DNA from: Bacteroidaceae bacterium
GTDB taxonomy: Bacteria > Bacteroidota > Bacteroidia > Bacteroidales > Bacteroidaceae
Assembly: GCA_017935785.1 (NCBI GenBank)
Contig: JAGBGU010000055.1
Location: forward strand, 1-51,261
DNA length: 51,261 bases
Reading direction: 5' to 3'
Positions 17,929 to 25,472 of the stretch are shown piece by piece. A program made the position numbers and the translations under genes. Under the pieces are notes generated by a model. The model saw nothing but the letters and a program-made list of their open reading frames with translations, was not told the DNA's origin and searched no databases. Position 1 is the first letter of the stretch. Each line of letters starts with the position of its first letter.

Positions 17929-17979
17929 GACAAGAGCCGTGGGCTTGCGATGATGCGTTGCAAGCCCACGGCTCTTGTC
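17929..17979. terminator. Bidirectional terminator, 20-bp perfect stem
   Basis: Bases 17929-17948 pair without mismatch with 17960-17979 (GACAAGAGCCGTGGGCTTGC and its complement). It sits between the convergent YfhO and glycosyltransferase genes. Confidence 0.85.
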
Positions 17980-18001
17980 TGTTTCCTGTAAATTGTTTCA
18001 G

Positions 18002-18796
18002 CTACCGCTTTATCACCGCACGCAGGAGGAACCACAGATGCTGTGCCACGGCGGCCGGCCATCCGTAGTGGTGCGCCATCAGACGCAACCTTTCAAGGAG
18101 AGACTTGCGGTGGTTGCGGGTTGTAAGTCCCTCGTTCAGATAGTCCGTAAGCACCAGACGGGAGTTTACGATGGGAAGCCTGCGCCTTTCGGCCATTTTC
18201 ATCAGCCGGATACACCAGTCGTAATCTGCCGAAAAACGGTATTTCAGATTATACGGCTCGGTGCGGGCCAAATCTGTACGGACATAAAAGGACTGGTGGC
18301 ACACCAGCATTCCGCTTAAGAAACTGCGCCAGGTGAGCTTTTCGGGGGCGGAGAGCCTGCGGTGTCTGATAAAACGTCCCTCATCATCCACAAGATCGGT
18401 CTCGCCATATACAATGGCTGGGTTTGCACGGTCTCCCTTTATCCATTCCATGCTTTCCACCAGACGGGTGAGTGTCTGAGGGGTTTTCAGCTTGTCGCCC
18501 GCATTCAAGAACACGATATAGTCGCCCGTGGCCAACTGGATGGCCTTGTTCATGGCATCATAAAGCCCGTTGTCATGTTCGCAGATCAGGCGGATATTGT
18601 GGGGAATCTCCTCATTGGTGTTCTGTTCCACATAGCGCTGTACCAGCAGAAGGGTACCGTCCTTGGAACGGCCGTCGACGATGAGATGCTCCACTCGGGG
18701 ATAGTCCTGGGCCGCCACACTCTTCAGCGTGCGCGCCAAGGTGGCCTCTGCGTTATAGGTGACAGTGGCAATGGTTATAAGGGGTTTACTCTTCAT
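18002..18796 (-). CDS. Family 2 glycosyltransferase
   Basis: 264 residues with the GT-A fold start ITIATVTYNAEATLARTLKS, followed by EHLIVDGRSKDGT and the acceptor-side motif DNGLYDAMNKAI. No membrane segments are seen apart from a short hydrophobic tail (HLWFLLRAV). It transfers a sugar from a nucleotide sugar to a growing glycan; donor and acceptor are unknown. Its start overlaps the end of the GT4 gene by 11 bases, so the two are translated together and likely act in one glycan pathway. Confidence 0.92.
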   Translation of the reverse strand: MKSKPLITIATVTYNAEATLARTLKSVAAQDYPRVEHLIVDGRSKDGTLLLVQRYVEQNTNEEIPHNIRLICEHDNGLYDAMNKAIQLATGDYIVFLNAGDKLKTPQTLTRLVESMEWIKGDRANPAIVYGETDLVDDEGRFIRHRRLSAPEKLTWRSFLSGMLVCHQSFYVRTDLARTEPYNLKYRFSADYDWCIRLMKMAERRRLPIVNSRLVLTDYLNEGLTTRNHRKSLLERLRLMAHHYGWPAAVAQHLWFLLRAVIKR

Positions 18797-20003
18797 ACAA
18801 ACTTATATATTGTTGGGCCACGGTGTCCGGATTGTAGGAAGCGGAAGCCTTTTGACGCGCGGCATGGCGCAAATCGTTATCGAGCACCCAGGCCACGCCT
18901 CGGGCCAAATCGGCCACATCCTTGTAACGGGCCACATAGCCGTTCTGGCGATGGTCAATCATCTCGGGAATGCCTCCCACCTCAAACCCCACACAAGGCG
19001 TGCCCACACTCATGGCCTCAGCTATGGTATTGGGCAGATTCTCCTGCAACGATGGCGTCACATATACATCAGCCGCAGCATACAGGGCCGCCATGCGCTC
19101 CGGGCTGTGCACATAATTTATAATATATACCGGCTGGGAAAAGCTGTCACGCATCCACTCCGCATGCCCGCCCACGATTATCACGTTCACATGCTGGAGT
19201 TCGGCACGTCTGCAGGCTTCTATCAGATAGTCCGCGCCTTTTCGGCGGTCGGCCACCTTGCACGAGCCGAAAAGTATGTACTTCCCTTCCTCGGGCAGTC
19301 CGTGCGCACGTCTGGCTTCTGCCTTGTCCATCGGACTGAAGACCGGGGGGACGGCATTGGGGATGCTTTCCACCCTATGGCCTTGGGTGAGGGCGCTCTG
19401 TTCCGCCAGACGGGCTATCCAGCGGCTGCAGCCCACAAAGGTGATGCGGGCCTGGCGCATGATGCGTAGCTTGCGGGCGAACACCTGATAGGAAAGGTCT
19501 CTGGCCGAGGGGTGGCAGAGCTGGGGGCAGTGGTGGCAGTGGTCGCGGTAACGCAGGCAGTCCGCGCTGTGGTGGCAGATGCCCGTATAGGGCCACTGGT
19601 CGTGCATGGTCCAGACAATGCGCTTGCCGCTTTGCAGAATGCGCTCCAGACCGGCCAGCGACAGGAAGCCCTGGTTTATCCAGTGCAGATGGATGACATC
19701 GGCCTGGCGGAACTCGGGATGGCGCGTAATGTCCGTGCCCGTATTGGCAATGTCCACATACCAGAGCATGCGGCGGCTCAGACGGTTGTGCATCCAGATG
19801 ACCAGCCGTTCCCAAATAAACTTCAGCCGCAAGACGGGCGATTGGGGAAGGGCCGTAACCCCCTCGTGCGGAGCGGCACAATCGCGCACCAGCATGCGGG
19901 CATCCGTCCCATTGGCACGCAAGGCATCCATCAGGCGCAGCGCCGCTATTGCCGCCCCGCCTCCAGAGGCACTCGTATTTACAATCAGCACTTTCATCTT
20001 CAC
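18786..20003 (-). CDS. Family 4 glycosyltransferase
   Basis: 405 residues of GT-B fold. The N-terminal Rossmann domain begins VLIVNTSASGGGAAIAALRL; the C-terminal donor-binding domain carries ADVYVTPSLQENLPNTIAEA with the two conserved glutamates, then GTPCVGFEVGG. A His/Cys-rich stretch (CHHSADCLRYRDHCHHC, about residues 150-166) is typical of this subgroup and may bind metal. First gene of a pair with the GT2 gene; ATG codons exist at 20003 and 19997. A consensus promoter lies 40 bases upstream. Confidence 0.92.
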   Translation of the reverse strand: MKMKVLIVNTSASGGGAAIAALRLMDALRANGTDARMLVRDCAAPHEGVTALPQSPVLRLKFIWERLVIWMHNRLSRRMLWYVDIANTGTDITRHPEFRQADVIHLHWINQGFLSLAGLERILQSGKRIVWTMHDQWPYTGICHHSADCLRYRDHCHHCPQLCHPSARDLSYQVFARKLRIMRQARITFVGCSRWIARLAEQSALTQGHRVESIPNAVPPVFSPMDKAEARRAHGLPEEGKYILFGSCKVADRRKGADYLIEACRRAELQHVNVIIVGGHAEWMRDSFSQPVYIINYVHSPERMAALYAAADVYVTPSLQENLPNTIAEAMSVGTPCVGFEVGGIPEMIDHRQNGYVARYKDVADLARGVAWVLDNDLRHAARQKASASYNPDTVAQQYISLYEE

Positions 20004-20043
20004 TCGGTTTTCCCTATCCTTGATTCTTTACTCAAAAGCAGCA

Positions 20044-20075
20044 CAAAAGTATGAACATTTTACCAATTGGACAAA
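20044..20075 (-). promoter_or_regulatory. Promoter of the glycosyltransferase pair
   Basis: On the minus strand TTTG (20075-20072), 20 bases, TACTTTTG (20051-20044). Confidence 0.7.
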
Positions 20076-20125
20076 GGGAATGGAATATTATTTCCCGAAA
20101 TTCGTCCGTCCGCAAACCTTTCGCC

Positions 20126-20854
20126 TTATTGGGGCTTGCTCTTGGCCCTGCGTTGGCGGTAGGCGGTTTTAGTCTCGTCAATGACGGCGTTGAGGCGGCC
20201 GATATAGCGGGCGGTGGCCTCCGAAGGATGACAGACGCTGTGGCAGAAGGCCAGCGTGGTGATGTAGTGGTAGAGCGCGTCCGACTCGTCGCGCAACTTC
20301 CGCACAGTAACGGGAACGGCGGCGGCGCGCGTCTGGGTGCGGCTGGCGACAAGAGAACTGTAGCGCGCGTTCACATCGGCCAGCTCCGCCACATGAGCAT
20401 CAAGCCCGAGGGTCTTCACATGGCCGGTGTTCTCCGCCTTGCCAAGGTCGAGGAGCATGGCTTCGATGATAACAGTAACCTGCGCGGCAGGAAGGCGGTA
20501 GAACCCCACACAGGGCTTCAGCACGGGATAGAGCGCCCGCCCGGCGCAGGCAATCTCCTCATGCGGAAACTCCTGCGCGGCGCGCACAGCCTTGATGATA
20601 GACTGACCCAGCCTCACGCGCCGCAGCCTGAGCCGTTCCAGCTCGTCCGTCTCTGGAGCGGCAAGGTTGCGCCCCACAGCATCCAGCAGCTTCTCCAGGC
20701 TGCGGGCAAGAAGTTCCACTGCTTCAGACTCAACCCCCAGCGCCTCGGGACCCTCTTCAACGGTGAGCGCATGGATGCGTCCAAGCAGATTTGCATATTC
20801 GGCCAAATTGAGCCTGTCAAGCAACGGTTCCTTCAACTTTACAATCTTTCTCAT
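20126..20854 (-). CDS. DUF6261-like all-helical protein
   Basis: 242 residues, starting MRKIVKLKEPLLDRLNLAEY; an upstream in-frame ATG (20878) gives eight extra residues but worse context. The protein is predicted almost wholly helical, rich in Ala/Leu/Glu/Arg, without signal peptide or membrane segment. It resembles the Bacteroidales DUF6261 family, whose function is unknown. It is monocistronic with its own promoter at 20918-20947. Confidence 0.65.
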   Translation of the reverse strand: MRKIVKLKEPLLDRLNLAEYANLLGRIHALTVEEGPEALGVESEAVELLARSLEKLLDAVGRNLAAPETDELERLRLRRVRLGQSIIKAVRAAQEFPHEEIACAGRALYPVLKPCVGFYRLPAAQVTVIIEAMLLDLGKAENTGHVKTLGLDAHVAELADVNARYSSLVASRTQTRAAAVPVTVRKLRDESDALYHYITTLAFCHSVCHPSEATARYIGRLNAVIDETKTAYRQRRAKSKPQ

Positions 20855-20917
20855 AATTTTTACTCTTGCACAGCGCAAATGTGTTGCTACATTATCATTT
20901 TACATGCTTATACCTTG

Positions 20918-20947
20918 CAAATATAGTAAATCATTTTGATATTACAA
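20918..20947 (-). promoter_or_regulatory. DUF6261 gene promoter
   Basis: On the minus strand TTG (20947-20945), 19 bases, TATATTTG (20925-20918). Confidence 0.6.
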
Positions 20948-20961
20948 TAATATAAATAGTC

Positions 20962-21036
20962 AATGTAGTACCACATTTGTATTTTTCATACCTACAAACG
21001 CTAAATGTAGTATCCGATTAGCATTTTTCAACCCAT
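20962..21036 (+). repeat. Dispersed repeat, copy A (two units of 42 bases)
   Basis: AATGTAGTA starts at 20962 and again at 21004, each followed by a variable part and TATTTTTCA or GCATTTTTCA. A closely similar stretch recurs at 22061-22125. Confidence 0.7.
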
Positions 21037-21105
21037 CAGAAGCGTGGAAATACGGAAAATCGGCCAACAAGCGGTGCAAAGGTCTGCTTTTTGGGGTATC
21101 AACCA

Positions 21106-21137
21106 TTTGTATGATTCATCAGAACGTCGTAACTTTG
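21106..21137 (+). promoter_or_regulatory. Esterase gene promoter
   Basis: TTTG at 21106-21109, 20 bases, TAACTTTG at 21130-21137; start expected about 45 bases upstream of the ATG at 21188. Confidence 0.7.
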
Positions 21138-21187
21138 CAAAGCGTTCAAAACGACACGCACAAATGCACCTTTAACAGCCAACAGCC

Positions 21188-21961
21188 ATGCAAATACAAT
21201 ATCAGACACCCCCAATCGAAATCTGGCCCCACGAAGTTCCGGGAGGCGGCAAGCCCAAATCGCCGGCAGAAATCAATCCGGAGAACGGGCACATCATCCA
21301 AGTCAGCAACCCCACGATGGAGCGGTTCCTGCCCAAGGCGGAAAAGGACCTGCACCAGTCCATCATCGTCTGCCCGGGAGGAGCCTACCAGAAGCTGGCC
21401 TATCGACACGAGGGCGCGGACATAGCCCAATGGCTGGCCGGGCTGGGCTACACCGCCTATGTGCTCGCTTACCGCATTCCCGACCAGCGGGAAGGCGCGT
21501 TGCAGGACATCTTCCGCGCCATCCGTCTGGCACGCAGCATGGGAGCCGAAAAAGTAGGCATCCTCGGCTTTTCTGCAGGCGGACACCTTTGCTGCGGAGC
21601 CGCCACCCGCTGGAGGGAAACGCTGTATCCAGCCACAGACACCGCAGACACACTTTCACCACGCCCCGACTTTGCCCTGCTCATCTATCCCGCCTACCTT
21701 GACGAAGGGCCTGGTAGGACATTAAGCCCGGAACTGGCCGTAAGCCCCCACACACCTCCCCTCTTTGTCTTCGGTACCCAGGACGACAAAAAATACAGCA
21801 GCACCAGCTGCATCAACATACTGAAAGCCATGCAGGAACATGACGCACCTATAGAAATGCACTATCTGCCCCACGGCGGCCACGGCTACGGCATGCAGGG
21901 CGACGGCGCCGGAAAAATATGGCCCGTCCTGGCCGAACGCTGGCTTGAGGAGACTCGTTAG
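21188..21961 (+). CDS. Alpha/beta-hydrolase, acetyl-xylan-esterase-like (BD-FAE type)
   Basis: 257 residues, no signal peptide, so probably cytosolic. The fold is marked by IIVCPGGAYQKLAYRHEG (oxyanion region), the nucleophile elbow GILGFSAGGH, and a late His in HYLPHGGHGYG; an acid residue is likely in FGTQDDK. The sequence resembles small esterases that remove acetyl or feruloyl groups from oligosaccharides. The true substrate cannot be read. The gene is monocistronic, with a terminator at 22017-22045. Confidence 0.85.
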   Translation: MQIQYQTPPIEIWPHEVPGGGKPKSPAEINPENGHIIQVSNPTMERFLPKAEKDLHQSIIVCPGGAYQKLAYRHEGADIAQWLAGLGYTAYVLAYRIPDQREGALQDIFRAIRLARSMGAEKVGILGFSAGGHLCCGAATRWRETLYPATDTADTLSPRPDFALLIYPAYLDEGPGRTLSPELAVSPHTPPLFVFGTQDDKKYSSTSCINILKAMQEHDAPIEMHYLPHGGHGYGMQGDGAGKIWPVLAERWLEETR

Positions 21962-22016
21962 CGATTTAACGAGAAAATCTCTCCACCATCAAAAGTCAGA
22001 AGGTGGGAAATAATTA

Positions 22017-22045
22017 AAAAGTGCGATGCAATGCACCGCACTTTT
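22017..22045 (+). terminator. Terminator after the esterase gene
   Basis: AAAAGTGCG (22017-22025) pairs with CGCACTTTT (22037-22045), with a self-complementary TGCA-rich loop. Confidence 0.75.
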
Positions 22046-22060
22046 CTATTCATCTTTATT

Positions 22061-22125
22061 GCCACATTGTTATTTTTCATGCCTGCAAACACCAAATGTA
22101 GTATCGAATTTGCATTTTTCCGAAC
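22061..22125 (+). repeat. Dispersed repeat, copy B
   Basis: It shares CCACATTTGT/CCACATTGTT, the TATTTTTCA block, CCTGCAAAC and AAATGTAGTATC with the stretch at 20971-21033, in the same orientation. Confidence 0.7.
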
Positions 22126-22167
22126 CAGGAAAGGGCCGTGCGTCAGATTCCGGCTCCGCCGCAAAAC

Positions 22168-22200
22168 GCGGAAGGCCCTCCGCCGGGGAGAGCCTTCTGC
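22168..22200 (-). terminator. Hairpin after the DUF4091 lipoprotein gene
   Basis: GCGGAAGGCCCTC (22168-22180) pairs with GAGAGCCTTCTGC (22188-22200) with two mismatches, 54 bases past the stop on the minus strand. Termination is inferred from position. Confidence 0.5.
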
Positions 22201-22253
22201 GTAAACGTGGAAACAGTGCCACGCTTGGAAAATACGTTTTCAACACCGCCGGC

Positions 22254-24020
22254 TTACTTGGCCAGTTCCCTGGAGGCCGCGTTAAGCTTTTGGCGCGCTT
22301 CGTCCATTATGTCGTGCCAAGGCAAGGTGGTGTCGGTAAGCTTCAGTCGTGCCATTTGTGCCAGAATGTCTTCTACGGGTTTCATCTCTTCCGTGCGGCC
22401 GGCATACTTCTTGCGCAGGATTTTCACCTTCTCATAAGCCTCTATGCCGTCTATCAGGCGTTCGAAGCGCAGTGTGGAACGTCCGTAGGAGCCAATCTGA
22501 TAGGTGTCGCCGGAACCGAATCTTCTGAATCTGGAGTCGTATTCGGGGCGGTGAGGCCATGAATTGTAGGCCCATCGCAACTGTCCGTCGTAGTCCTTGG
22601 AGATGGCGTGCCAGCTGAGGAGTTCCGACTCCCAGGGCTGGGAATAGGTGAAGCTGTTGGGGAAGAAGGTGCTGCAGCAGACATAGAACGTGGTGACGTA
22701 TCCTTTTGCACGGCGTTCTTCAATCTCCTCCTTGGTAAGATAGAGCTGGCGCTGGGCCACGCAGCAGTCCCTCACATTAGGGATACGGCGGTACGAGGCA
22801 TGGTTGTCCGCCATGGCAAATCCCAGCTCGGGCGCATAGGTGTTGATGAGTCTGACCACCACCTCCATATCCTCGGGCGTACGCTCGTCGGTGGCGATGT
22901 TGGTTATCTCGAGCCATCCCTTTTCCTTCAGGTGGCGCACGAAGTCCTGGAGGAATGCCCCCCACATCTCCTCGTAGCGTTCAGACTGGGGCGAAACGGA
23001 ACCCTCCTTGAAGGCGTTGCTCTTTTCTTCGTACCAGTTCAGCTTGTTGTTCCAGGGGAGCATGGAGTAGCAGTTGATCTGCTTCTTCACGCCGAGCGAC
23101 ATCATCACCTCCACATAGCGGTCGAACACGGTATAGTCGAAGCTCCAGGTGCCGTCCTTGCGCAGTGTCCAGATGATCATGTCCTCATAATCGTCAAAGG
23201 TCTGCGAGCCCCAGGGGTCGCGGTTCAGCGTGGTGGTGATAACCTTCTGTCCGGCTTCGGCCAGAGGCTTCATCTGTCTTTTGATAGCCTCGAAGTGCTC
23301 GTCGCTCCACATCTCCAGATTGTGCATACGCGCCACTGCCGACGGGTGCTGCCACAGGTCCAGATGATAGCTCCACTGGTCATAGGCGGGCAGCGTCTGG
23401 TCTATTACTTCCAGTTCCAGCGGCAGGTTCAGCTCCTGGCCGTCGGCTACAATTTTCACCTCAGACTGATATACTCCGGGCTGGGCATCCTGGGGAATCC
23501 TGACGGTAAGCCAGACGGGACGGACCGTCTGCGCATCCATGTTGAACACCTGCAGGGTGTCAATCATATCGGGCACAAGGATAGACTTGTGTCTTGGTCC
23601 GCGCTCGCAACGGCAGTCGGGGCCTCCCTGGTCAGCAAGGGTATAGCGCACAAAGCCGGTGGAGGCTATGCCGGCATCCAAGCTGGCGCCGTCGGCCTTG
23701 AAGTCCTTTACCTTGCTCATCACGCCGTCAATTCCAGTTCCTGTCCACAACAGGATTTGGGCTGAAACGCGCTCGCCCTTCCATCCCTCAAGACGGCACA
23801 CTCCGGTGTTGCCCTCGGCCGGCACCTCGCTGCGCGAATACAGCGAGTCTGCAGAGACCCATTGCGCCCGCAGCGCCCCTACTTCCTTCCAGGCAGCGAC
23901 GCTGCGTTCAGAAACCGGCACGGGGTCATTGGCTTCGGTATAGGTGATGAACTGGGGCGCCTCGGTACATGCAGAGGCAAGGGCAAGCAGAGCGGCCGCG
24001 TATAATTTGTTCTTTTTCAT
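22254..24020 (-). CDS. DUF4091 lipoprotein, GH123-like glycoside hydrolase
   Basis: 588 residues with a lipobox at Cys18 (LALASAC). An N-terminal beta-sandwich (to about residue 215, with VWLTVRIPQDAQPGVYQ) precedes a TIM-barrel-like region with the DUF4091 features SYHLDLWQHPSA, ITTTLNRDPWG and a late WAYNSWPHRPEYDSRF. DUF4091 includes the GH123 beta-N-acetylgalactosaminidases, so action on GalNAc-bearing glycans is plausible. It is the last gene of an operon with a C1 aminopeptidase (32-base gap) and a GH84 enzyme. The lipid anchor puts it in the periplasm or at the cell surface. Confidence 0.82.
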   Translation of the reverse strand: MKKNKLYAAALLALASACTEAPQFITYTEANDPVPVSERSVAAWKEVGALRAQWVSADSLYSRSEVPAEGNTGVCRLEGWKGERVSAQILLWTGTGIDGVMSKVKDFKADGASLDAGIASTGFVRYTLADQGGPDCRCERGPRHKSILVPDMIDTLQVFNMDAQTVRPVWLTVRIPQDAQPGVYQSEVKIVADGQELNLPLELEVIDQTLPAYDQWSYHLDLWQHPSAVARMHNLEMWSDEHFEAIKRQMKPLAEAGQKVITTTLNRDPWGSQTFDDYEDMIIWTLRKDGTWSFDYTVFDRYVEVMMSLGVKKQINCYSMLPWNNKLNWYEEKSNAFKEGSVSPQSERYEEMWGAFLQDFVRHLKEKGWLEITNIATDERTPEDMEVVVRLINTYAPELGFAMADNHASYRRIPNVRDCCVAQRQLYLTKEEIEERRAKGYVTTFYVCCSTFFPNSFTYSQPWESELLSWHAISKDYDGQLRWAYNSWPHRPEYDSRFRRFGSGDTYQIGSYGRSTLRFERLIDGIEAYEKVKILRKKYAGRTEEMKPVEDILAQMARLKLTDTTLPWHDIMDEARQKLNAASRELAK

Positions 24021-24052
24021 TGTTTTTCCTTAAAGCGTTGTTTGTATAAATA

Positions 24053-25447
24053 TTATTCCTCCCCGGCAAACATGGGATCCCATGCCGGCAGGCGTACGGG
24101 CTTCTTCTTGAGCAGTTCGAGCACCTCGGGCGTGCAGTACTTCTTGTTCACCACCACGCGGAACATATACTCGTTGAACCATTCGTCGGTCATAATCATA
24201 TAGCCCTGATGGCCGCTCGATGCTCCCCAGCTGTTCTCCACCTTCCATTTGACGGGCTTTCCGTCCTTGTCCAGGTCTACGGCCATCAGCGTCATGGCGT
24301 GCGAGCTTCCGCTGTCGAAGGTCTGTATGCGCTGCTTCTTGCTCATGCCGAAGGTGGTGCCCAGCAGGCTTTCGTAGTCGTAGTTCTTGAGGTCGAGCAT
24401 GCCGTTGGCGCTGTTGAGGAACTTGCCCACGTCGCAGCTGAAGTACATCTGCGTGCTGTCCTTAAGGCTGGCTATGGCCAGGGGCTTCAGGTCTTCTATG
24501 TCCAGATTCACGTAGAGCCAGTTGTGTCCGTCGTAGACATGGCGGTCATAGTCAATCTCGTACACCTGGTTGTAGGGTCGGCTGGGGTCGTTCATGAGCA
24601 TTACATAGTCCTCAATAAGGTCCTCGCCCTCCTGGCAGAATTCCTGGTAGAAGGCCTGCGGAGTGTAGGTCTTGGGCTCGCTCACGGCCTTTCCGTTCTC
24701 CATGGGCGCCCATGTGAATTCCTTTGGCGGCTCGCCGTATGCCATAACCAGCAGGCGGTATACGGTCTTCAGCTGTTCCACCTTCATGGCCTGCAGCTCC
24801 TTGTCGCCGGCTCCGGCCTGGCTCTTCTCGCGCAGCTGTATGCCATATTCGCGCAGCTTGCGCTTCAGGTGTCCGCAGAACTCGCTGGTCTTGTTGCTGA
24901 CAAAGGTTTCGGCCATCACGTCCTTGGGCACCAGTCCGTACTTCTTCACCAGGTCGGCCACGCCGGTATAGGTTCCGCCGTCCGAGAGGGGGTTCTTGAA
25001 GAGCCAGCGCACCATCTCGTCGTCAATGTCCTTCTTGCGCGTGTCAATGATGCCCTGCAGGAAGAGGTTGCTCTTCTCCAGCTGGTCATAGAAGAACAGA
25101 TGCACATGGCTGAAGAAAAAGTTCTTGATGCCCAGCTTCTTCATGGCCCGCTGGCGCAGCACGTTGGTGCCGGTGAACAGCCAGCATCGTCCGCTGCTTT
25201 CCTGGTCGCTGATGCCGGTGTTCTTTACCTCCACGCTGAAGTGGGTGTCCTTGGTGTGCGTATTGTCCAGGTTCACGGCCATCTGCTTGATACTCACGCT
25301 GCTGATGGCGTTGCGCAGCGCTTTCTCTGTGGGTGTGCCGGTATAGCTTCCCTCCAGTGTCTTGAGTACTTCGGGGGTGATGTTGGTCTGTGCCCATCCG
25401 TTGGCGGTCATGGCTACGGCCAGGGCGCAAAATAGTTGTTTCTTCAT
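24053..25447 (-). CDS. Secreted C1-family aminopeptidase (bleomycin hydrolase/PepC type)
   Basis: 464 residues from MKKQLFCALAVAMTANGWAQ, a signal peptide that supports this start over an upstream ATG. The papain-like triad is visible: Cys near residue 89 in ESSGRCWLF, His near 382 in SSHAMTL, and Asn near 404 in VENSWG. Bleomycin hydrolases are hexameric aminopeptidases and usually cytosolic, so the signal peptide is noteworthy, though exported members are common in Bacteroidales. It lies 25 bases behind the GH84 gene and would trim peptides after deglycosylation. Confidence 0.92.
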   Translation of the reverse strand: MKKQLFCALAVAMTANGWAQTNITPEVLKTLEGSYTGTPTEKALRNAISSVSIKQMAVNLDNTHTKDTHFSVEVKNTGISDQESSGRCWLFTGTNVLRQRAMKKLGIKNFFFSHVHLFFYDQLEKSNLFLQGIIDTRKKDIDDEMVRWLFKNPLSDGGTYTGVADLVKKYGLVPKDVMAETFVSNKTSEFCGHLKRKLREYGIQLREKSQAGAGDKELQAMKVEQLKTVYRLLVMAYGEPPKEFTWAPMENGKAVSEPKTYTPQAFYQEFCQEGEDLIEDYVMLMNDPSRPYNQVYEIDYDRHVYDGHNWLYVNLDIEDLKPLAIASLKDSTQMYFSCDVGKFLNSANGMLDLKNYDYESLLGTTFGMSKKQRIQTFDSGSSHAMTLMAVDLDKDGKPVKWKVENSWGASSGHQGYMIMTDEWFNEYMFRVVVNKKYCTPEVLELLKKKPVRLPAWDPMFAGEE

Positions 25448-25472
25448 TGTCTTTATCGTGTTTGTATGATTC

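Larger units (their letters stand above)
20855..21187. other. Intergenic region with divergent promoters and a 42-base repeat
   Basis: It contains the DUF6261 promoter, two tandem repeat units (20962-21036) and the esterase promoter (21106-21137). No further gene is seen. Confidence 0.7.
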
